Assembly: GCA_017440405.1 (NCBI GenBank)
Contig: JAFSHG010000051.1
Location: 1 to 39,311, forward strand
From: Clostridia bacterium
GTDB lineage: Bacteria > Bacillota > Clostridia > Christensenellales > CAG-138
DNA: 39,311 nucleotides
Reading direction: 5' to 3'
Under the pieces are notes generated by a model that saw only the letters and a list, made by a program, of their open reading frames with translations, ran no database searches and was not told the DNA's origin. Below are positions 34,012 through 39,311 of the stretch, in pieces; the first letter of the stretch is position 1; the number at the start of each line of letters is the position of its first letter. The translations under genes and the position numbers were made by a program.

Positions 34012-35232
34012 ATGAAAACACTTATAAAAAACATAGGCTGCATTGCTACTGTGCGTGGCAATGCGGCAAAGTCCGGAAAAGCACAGGGCGATGTCACATT
34101 CACGGAAAATGCATGGATACTGTGCGAGGACGGTAAAATCACGGATATCGGCACGGGAGATGCACCTTGCGGTGCAGTCAACACCGTGGATGCAGAGGGT
34201 AATCTTCTCACGGCTGGGCTTGTGGACTCACATACGCACCTTGTATTTGGCGGTTGGCGTGAAAATGAGCTTGCAATGAAATTGCACGGCGTGGAATATC
34301 TGGACATACTCAGACAGGGCGGAGGCATACTCTCTACGGTGAAATTCACACGTGCCGCAAGCGAAGATGAACTCACGGAAAAGACACGGGATATACTCAG
34401 TGAAATGCTTGCACTTGGCACCACCACATGCGAAGCAAAGAGCGGATACGGACTTTCCGTAGAAGCGGAGCTAAAACAGCTCCGTGTTGTGAAAAAACTC
34501 AACGAAACACAGTCCGTGGAACTCGTATCCACATTCATGGCAGCTCATGCAGTACCACCCGAATACAAGGGGAATAAATCGGGATATGTGGACGAGATAG
34601 TAAATAATATGTTGCCTGAAATAAAGGATTTAGCTGAGTTTTGCGATGTGTTCTGTGAAACGGCAGTGTTTGATGCGCAAGACTCAAAGCGCATACTGGA
34701 AGCGGCACAGCGCATGGGCTTGGGCGCAAAGATACATGCAGACGAGATAGACCCCATAGGCGGAAGCGAGCTTGCGGGCGAAATAGGTGCAATATCTGCA
34801 GAGCATCTCATAGCCTGCCGTGAGAGCGGCATCCGTTCCATGGCAAAGGGCGGCACTGTGGCAGTATGCTTGCCGTGTACGTCTTTCTATCTGGGGAAAG
34901 GTTTTGCACCTGCTCGTGATATGATAGAGGCAGGCGTCCCCGTTGCCATAGCGTCCGACTTTAACCCGGGTTCCACGCCCAACTTATCATTGCAGCTTGC
35001 CATGAACATGGGCTGTTATAAGTACAGAATGACTCCCGAGGAAGTTTTGACGGCAGTTACGTTAAATGCAGCCGCCGCCATAGGCAGAGCGGATAAAATC
35101 GGTACGGTGGAAGTGGGAAAACAGGCAGACTTTGTGATTTGGGACGCTCCGAATCTGAACAGAGTATTCTACCGTTACGGACATAATCAGGTAAAGACCG
35201 TGATAAAGCACGGTGAAGTGATAAAGAAATGA
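34012..35232 (+). CDS. hutI: Imidazolonepropionase
   Basis: HutI hydrolyses imidazolone-5-propionate to N-formimino-L-glutamate. The 406-residue amidohydrolase has the metal-binding segment VDSHTHLVFGGWRENE, a TTTCEAKSGYGLS motif, KIHADEIDPIGGSELA and ASDFNPGSTPN near the end, the usual order for HutI. Only three bases separate it from the ftcD stop and no Shine-Dalgarno is visible, so translation is probably coupled to ftcD. Confidence 0.95.
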   Translation: MKTLIKNIGCIATVRGNAAKSGKAQGDVTFTENAWILCEDGKITDIGTGDAPCGAVNTVDAEGNLLTAGLVDSHTHLVFGGWRENELAMKLHGVEYLDILRQGGGILSTVKFTRAASEDELTEKTRDILSEMLALGTTTCEAKSGYGLSVEAELKQLRVVKKLNETQSVELVSTFMAAHAVPPEYKGNKSGYVDEIVNNMLPEIKDLAEFCDVFCETAVFDAQDSKRILEAAQRMGLGAKIHADEIDPIGGSELAGEIGAISAEHLIACRESGIRSMAKGGTVAVCLPCTSFYLGKGFAPARDMIEAGVPVAIASDFNPGSTPNLSLQLAMNMGCYKYRMTPEEVLTAVTLNAAAAIGRADKIGTVEVGKQADFVIWDAPNLNRVFYRYGHNQVKTVIKHGEVIKK

Positions 35233-35245
35233 GGAGGAAGACAAA

Positions 35246-35872
35246 ATGAAACTTAAAGATATGACAGTGGAACAGTTTACACAGACTCTTGCATCGGATG
35301 CACCCGCTCCGGGTGGCGGAAGCGCAAGTGCCGTGGCAGGTGCTATGGGTATAGCACTCGGACAGATGGTCGCAAAACTTACTCTGGGCAAGAAGAAGTA
35401 CTTGGAGTTTGATGAAAACAGCAGAAAGGTAATAGAAGAAGCCGAAAGCGTGATTTCCGAAATGATACAGGGCATAGACACGGATACGGACGCATTTAAT
35501 CTTGTATCTTCAGCATATGCAATGCCAAAGGAGACGGACGAGGAGAAGAAAGCACGCAGTGCAGCTATTCAGGACGGCTTGAAAGAATGTGCAAGAGTCC
35601 CCTTTGAGCTCGTACTCCGTTGTGAAAAGGCACTTTGCATTCTCATGCCGCTGCTTGGAAAATTCAACACAAACTGTGCAAGCGATTTGGGTGTGGGTGC
35701 ATTGAATTTGCGTTCCGCTGCATTGGGTGCATGGTTGAATGTACTCATAAACGTGGGCAGTTTGAAGGATACGGAACTGGCTGAGAAATACAAGTCGGAA
35801 GGCAAGCGTGCCGTAGATAATATCTGCAAAATGGCAGACGAGATATATGAACACGCAATCGGTTTGATGTAA
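35246..35872 (+). CDS. fchA: Formimidotetrahydrofolate cyclodeaminase
   Basis: FchA converts 5-formimino-THF to 5,10-methenyl-THF with release of ammonia. The 208-residue, all-helical product matches the C-terminal half of FTCD: APAPGGGSASAVAGAMG near the N-terminus, then DTDAFNLVSSAYAMPK and NCASDLGVGALNLRSAALGA. GAGGAGG lies upstream. It follows hutI by 13 bp and precedes folD by one base, which places the ammonia-releasing step directly beside the enzyme that uses its product. Confidence 0.94.
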   Translation: MKLKDMTVEQFTQTLASDAPAPGGGSASAVAGAMGIALGQMVAKLTLGKKKYLEFDENSRKVIEEAESVISEMIQGIDTDTDAFNLVSSAYAMPKETDEEKKARSAAIQDGLKECARVPFELVLRCEKALCILMPLLGKFNTNCASDLGVGALNLRSAALGAWLNVLINVGSLKDTELAEKYKSEGKRAVDNICKMADEIYEHAIGLM

Positions 35873-35873
35873 T

Positions 35874-36713
35874 ATGGAAAAACTCTTGGGAGCAGATGTG
35901 GTATCTGCCATGACTGAAAAAATGAGGGAGCAGCTTACAAAAATGCAGGCTGCCCCCTGTCTTGCAACTGTGCGAGTGGGCGAAAAGGGCGATGATATTT
36001 CATATGAGCGCGGAGCAAAAAAACGTATGGAGAAATTGGGCATCGAGTGCAAAAGCTATGTGTTTGACGCCGATATCTCAAACGATGATTTTATGCGTGA
36101 GTTCTCCCGTATAAACGAAGATGAGTCCGTAAACGGCATTCTCCTTTTGCGTCCGCTTCCGAAACATTTAGACGAAAAGAAAATATGCGAGATTATAAAT
36201 CCCGAAAAAGATGTGGACTGCATAAGCCCCGTGAATATAGAAAAAGTTTTCGTGGGCGATGAAACAGGCTTTTTGCCTTGCACTGCCGCCGCCGTCATGG
36301 AATGTCTCAGCTTTGCGAATGTGGATTTGCAGGGTAAAAATGCAGTGGTGGTGGGAAGAAGTCTTGTGGTTGGAAAACCGCTCTCCATGCTGCTTCTGAA
36401 TAAGAATGCAACTGTCACCATATGTCATTCCAAAACACAGGATTTGGCACAGGTGTGCAGTCGTGCCGATGTCCTCATATCATGCATAGGCAGGGCAAAA
36501 ATGCTCACCGATGCACATGTAAAGTCGGGTGCCGTGGTAATAGATGTGGGTATAAATGTGGACGATGACGGCAAACTCTGCGGCGACTTTGACTTTGAAA
36601 AAGCATCCGAAAAAGCTCAGATAATAACACCCGTACCGGGCGGCGTGGGGTCTGTGACAACTGCCGTTTTGGGTTTGCAGGTAATTCGGGCTGCAAAAAT
36701 GCAATGGAAATAA
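35874..36713 (+). CDS. folD: Methylene-THF dehydrogenase / methenyl-THF cyclohydrolase
   Basis: FolD interconverts methylene-, methenyl- and 10-formyl-THF with NADP+. The 279-residue protein has the catalytic Lys region SYERGAKKRMEKLGIE, LLLRPLPKHLDEKKI, the VVGRSLVVGKPLSMLLL nucleotide-binding segment and TPVPGGVGSVTTAVL near the C-terminus. The usual family motif around the substrate site (KDVDG) reads KDVDC here. It sits inside the hut operon between fchA and hutD and overlaps hutD by 10 bases, so it is presumably the copy that links histidine-derived one-carbon units to the folate pool. Confidence 0.94.
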   Translation: MEKLLGADVVSAMTEKMREQLTKMQAAPCLATVRVGEKGDDISYERGAKKRMEKLGIECKSYVFDADISNDDFMREFSRINEDESVNGILLLRPLPKHLDEKKICEIINPEKDVDCISPVNIEKVFVGDETGFLPCTAAAVMECLSFANVDLQGKNAVVVGRSLVVGKPLSMLLLNKNATVTICHSKTQDLAQVCSRADVLISCIGRAKMLTDAHVKSGAVVIDVGINVDDDGKLCGDFDFEKASEKAQIITPVPGGVGSVTTAVLGLQVIRAAKMQWK

Positions 36714-37264
36714 AAGTAATCTCAAGCAGTGAAAATAAGGAAACCAAATGGTCGGGCGGTATAACCCGTGAGGTGTTCATATACCCCGAAAATGCGGATT
36801 ATGCAAAACGTGAATTTCTTTTCAGACTCAGCATGGCACAGGCTTATGATGAGGATTCGGCATATACATCCTTGCCCGGTGTAACACGCTATCTGGTATC
36901 GTTGGACGGCACAGCCGAACTTTTCCATGCGGACAAGGAAGATGTGGTAATGCTCACACCTTTTGGGTATGTGGATTGCTTTGACGGCGGTGTACATACT
37001 CGGGCACACGGCGCAATTCGTGACTTCAACCTCATGCTGTGCGGAGCAGACGGCAAAATGTCAGTGGTACACGAGAATGTAATAGAAACATCATACACAT
37101 TCAACGCCATATATGCAGATGCAAAATGCACAGTGAGTGTTGATGAAAAAAGGTATGCATTGCAAAAGGGCGACTGTCTCATGCTCTGCAATGTAACCGA
37201 AAAAATAAAAATAATGCTCGACGGCGAATACGAAAAAGCAATCTTTTGCGGAATAAATGTGTAA
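36704..37264 (+). CDS. hutD: HutD-family protein
   Basis: The 186-residue cupin-like product contains TKWSGGITREVFIYP near the start and a FRLSMAQ motif, then DCFDGG and RDFNLM, the pattern of the HutD/Ves family. HutD occurs with hut genes in many bacteria and has been proposed to limit or sense pathway intermediates, but no reaction is established. It overlaps folD by 10 bases and is the last gene of the operon. An imperfect hairpin after it (CACATGAGAG/CTCTCTCGTG) has no T-run. Confidence 0.85.
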   Translation: MEIKVISSSENKETKWSGGITREVFIYPENADYAKREFLFRLSMAQAYDEDSAYTSLPGVTRYLVSLDGTAELFHADKEDVVMLTPFGYVDCFDGGVHTRAHGAIRDFNLMLCGADGKMSVVHENVIETSYTFNAIYADAKCTVSVDEKRYALQKGDCLMLCNVTEKIKIMLDGEYEKAIFCGINV

Positions 37265-37279
37265 GATGCACATGAGAGG

Positions 37280-37308
37280 TTGAACTCTGCTCTCTCGTGG
37301 GTTATAAT
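37280..37308 (+). promoter_or_regulatory. Promoter of the M50 protease-scpA-scpB operon
   Basis: TTGAAC, 17-bp spacer, TATAAT, 24 bp before the start codon. Confidence 0.75.
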
Positions 37309-37332
37309 AAACAGAAAAAATTGAGGTGACAT

Positions 37333-38001
37333 ATGCTTTTTAATATCTTTACTTTAGATTTCTGGATAAATATTCTGTACAGTCTGCCCGCTATCATGAT
37401 AGGTCTTTCTTTTCATGAGTTTGCCCACGCCTTTGCCGCACATAAGATGGGCGACGACACGGCAAGGAATATGGGCAGAATGACGCTGAATCCGCTTGCA
37501 CATTTTGACCCCTTGGGGACGGTATGCATACTTCTTTTGGGATTCGGCTGGGCAAAACCCGTACCCGTAAACCCGAACAATTACAGGGGTAACAGACGAA
37601 AGGCAGATATCATTGTATCGCTTGCGGGAATTACCATGAACTTCGCCATTGCTTTCGTTGCCATGTTCCTTTTGTATTTTTTAGTGTATGTTTTGGGAAT
37701 GCAAAATGTCGTTGTATCCGGTGTTATAATGCAAATAGTGTATCTGAACCTGGGACTTATGGTTTTCAACCTCATACCCGTGCCGCCGTTGGACGGTTCG
37801 CATGTATTGGAGGACTTGCTCATACCCGTGGTGGGGGCAAAGCCGTTCTACTTTTTGCGTCAACACAGTATGATACTGCTTATAATAGTGCTTATGGTAT
37901 TGAATACTACGGGCATACTGGGCATTGTAATGCAGGAATTGGCAGGACTTTTGATGAAGCTGTTTGACCTTGTTTTCAGCGTATATAAGTATGCAGTATA
38001 A
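37333..38001 (+). CDS. Site-2 protease family (M50) membrane protein, YwhC-like
   Basis: The 222-residue protein has the compact bacterial S2P plan: HEFAH with H28-E29-H32 in the first conserved span, MGRMTLNPLAHFDPLGT, GFGWAKPVPVNPNNYR and NLIPVPPLDGSHVLEDL as the second metal motif. It lacks PDZ and CBS domains, unlike RseP and SpoIVFB. GAGGTGAC precedes the ATG. The stop overlaps scpA by 11 bases. An M50 gene directly before scpAB is a frequent arrangement in Clostridia. The substrate is unknown. Confidence 0.9.
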   Translation: MLFNIFTLDFWINILYSLPAIMIGLSFHEFAHAFAAHKMGDDTARNMGRMTLNPLAHFDPLGTVCILLLGFGWAKPVPVNPNNYRGNRRKADIIVSLAGITMNFAIAFVAMFLLYFLVYVLGMQNVVVSGVIMQIVYLNLGLMVFNLIPVPPLDGSHVLEDLLIPVVGAKPFYFLRQHSMILLIIVLMVLNTTGILGIVMQELAGLLMKLFDLVFSVYKYAV

Positions 38002-38767
38002 TATAAGTGTTCAAAAATTTGAAGGACCTCTCGACTTGCTTTTGCACCTCATAGAGAGTGCAGAGATAGATATCATGGACATTTTTGTGTCTGAAATCAC
38101 ATCACAGTACATTGAGTATGTGAACGGCATGGACATGGTGGATATGGATACGGCAAGCGAGTTTTTGACCATGGCGGCAAGACTTTTATACATAAAATCC
38201 CGCTCACTCTTACCCAAACCGCCAAAGGAACAGGACTTGGAAGAGGAAGAGGATCCCGAACAAGTGCTTATACGACAACTGCGTGAGTATAAGGCTTTCA
38301 AAGAGGCATCAGAAGTCATGAAAGAGCAACTGTGCGACGCTCAAAAGAGCAGGACGAAACTGCCCGAGGAATTCATACTACCCACTCAGGAAACACTTTT
38401 TACGGGCGGCACGTCAGACGAGATTTTCAAAGCCTTTGAACGCATATTAAAGCGAATAGACGAGAACGATTACGAAAAGAAAAAAGCTACGCATGAAGTG
38501 AGTGCCGACTTGTATACAGTTCGCAACTGTATGAAGGATGTACGAGAGGCATTGGCAGAAAAAGACACGTTGAGATTTGAAGAACTTTTTGACGGTATGC
38601 ATGTGAAGATGCGTGTCATCGTGACTTTTATGGCACTGCTTGAAATGATAATGCGAGGCGAGGTTATAATAAAGCAGTCTGCACCGTATGAACCCATATG
38701 GATATCGAAAAACGAGCTTTCGGAGAACGATGATGCGGCAAGCTATATGGACGAGGAGTTATCATAA
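37991..38767 (+). CDS. scpA: Segregation and condensation protein A
   Basis: ScpA is the kleisin of the SMC-ScpA-ScpB condensin, bridging the SMC heads. The 258-residue product opens with VQKFEGPLDLLLHLIESAEIDI-type kleisin sequence, then DMDTASEFLTMAARLLYIKS and SLLPKP, an acidic linker and a C-terminal winged helix (LRFEELFDG, IVTFMALLEM). The start is set at the ATG at 37991, inside the preceding gene; an upstream frame extension to 37964 has no support. Shine-Dalgarno is weak, so it is likely coupled to the protease gene. scpB follows after 2 bp. Confidence 0.95.
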   Translation: MQYNISVQKFEGPLDLLLHLIESAEIDIMDIFVSEITSQYIEYVNGMDMVDMDTASEFLTMAARLLYIKSRSLLPKPPKEQDLEEEEDPEQVLIRQLREYKAFKEASEVMKEQLCDAQKSRTKLPEEFILPTQETLFTGGTSDEIFKAFERILKRIDENDYEKKKATHEVSADLYTVRNCMKDVREALAEKDTLRFEELFDGMHVKMRVIVTFMALLEMIMRGEVIIKQSAPYEPIWISKNELSENDDAASYMDEELS

Positions 38768-38769
38768 GC

Positions 38770-39311
38770 ATGGAAGAAAACAGAGAAAAGAAAAATCTTA
38801 GCGATGAAGAAATACTGCACGTCTTGGAATCCATTTTGTTTGTGTCGGGAGAACCCGTGTATTTTGAAGAACTTGCACGGCTTTTTTCCACCGATAAGGC
38901 ACGCATAGCAGCACTTGCAAGAGCGGAGGAAGAAAAGGCAAAAAGTGAGGGCAGGGGCATTGTGATGTATGTTACGGAAGAATCGGTGCAACTTGTGTCA
39001 AACAAGATTTACGATGAATACGTGACAGAGTTTTTGCAGCCAACACAGACACGCAACTTTTCACAGTCCATGCTGGAAACGCTTGCAATCGTGGCGTACA
39101 AACAGCCCGTCACCCGTTCTGAGATAGATTCGGTGCGAGGAATACGCTCCGAGTATTCCGTATCACAACTCATAAAGCAGGGCTTTATAGCGGAGTGTGG
39201 GAGAAAGGATGTTTTGGGTCGTCCCATGCTGTTTGGTACCACGGATAAATTTTTGCGAAAATTCGGACTGCACAGTCTGAGCGACTTGCCCGACTTTGAA
39301 ACATTTTCACA
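38770..39311 (+). CDS. scpB: Segregation and condensation protein B, 3' end outside window
   Basis: The frame from ATG 38770 runs to the window edge (180 codons, no stop). It carries winged-helix features of ScpB: EEILHVLESILFVSGEPV at the N-terminus, VTEESVQLVSN, then FSQSMLETLAIVAYKQPVTR and the SEIDSVRGI segment, and RKDVLGRPMLFGTT near the break. ScpB dimers bind ScpA and stimulate condensin. Only a few C-terminal residues are probably missing. Confidence 0.93.
   Translation, partial: MEENREKKNLSDEEILHVLESILFVSGEPVYFEELARLFSTDKARIAALARAEEEKAKSEGRGIVMYVTEESVQLVSNKIYDEYVTEFLQPTQTRNFSQSMLETLAIVAYKQPVTRSEIDSVRGIRSEYSVSQLIKQGFIAECGRKDVLGRPMLFGTTDKFLRKFGLHSLSDLPDFETFS

Overview
The window looks like chromosome of a low-to-mid GC, endospore-forming member of the Clostridia (Firmicutes). 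The reasons are strong purine-rich ribosome binding sites before nearly every gene, consensus sigma-A style promoters, a spoIVFA-spoIVFB pair, a YlmC/YmxH-family gene, a Myb-like (RsfA-type) regulator, a clostridial histidine-utilisation operon with split FTCD functions, an ornithine racemase, and two secreted dockerin proteins. No phage, insertion sequence, CRISPR array, rRNA or tRNA gene was recognised.

Layout. 1-4.1 kb: the 3' part of a DUF2156 gene, a convergent GNAT acetyltransferase, glycogen branching enzyme glgB, a small PRC-barrel protein and tadA. 4.3-6.6 kb: a large secreted GLUG-repeat protein ending in a dockerin, closed by a strong terminator. 6.7-8.2 kb: spoIVFA-spoIVFB, overlapping by ATGA. 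8.2-10.1 kb: a basic-tailed membrane protein, a DUF2752 protein and a small XRE regulator. Upstream of the regulator lies a consensus promoter pointing away from it, with a perfect 9-bp inverted repeat across its -10 element. 10.1-18.1 kb: priA, a very large RND permease with a built-in coiled coil, a YdcF/DUF218 protein and a DUF421 protein whose start codon lies inside a terminator-like hairpin. 18.1-21.6 kb: the Myb-like regulator, a DUF5662 protein, a second GNAT, a small helical protein, and a secreted dockerin protein with twelve SETTG repeats. 22-27.4 kb: cysS, a stand-alone FakA-like domain, a membrane protein, ornithine racemase, ornithine carbamoyltransferase and alanine racemase. 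27.6-29.3 kb: a lone pilT, a short GC-rich segment of unknown origin and a small acidic protein. 29.4-37.3 kb: hutH-hutU-ftcD-hutI-fchA-folD-hutD. 37.3 kb to the end: an M50 site-2 protease followed by scpA and the 5' part of scpB.

How the genes work together. The hut operon is the clearest unit. HutH, HutU and HutI take histidine through urocanate and imidazolonepropionate to formiminoglutamate. FtcD moves the formimino group to tetrahydrofolate, FchA releases ammonia to give methenyl-THF, and FolD links this to the one-carbon pool. The orr-OTC-alr stretch joins ornithine stereochemistry, carbamoyl transfer and D-alanine supply. ScpA and ScpB are the kleisin and partner of the SMC condensin. 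Most intergenic gaps can be explained by promoters and terminators, which are listed individually. Starts were moved to the best Shine-Dalgarno-supported codon where the longest open frame had none. All functional calls rest on recognised motifs and family resemblance, not on a database search.
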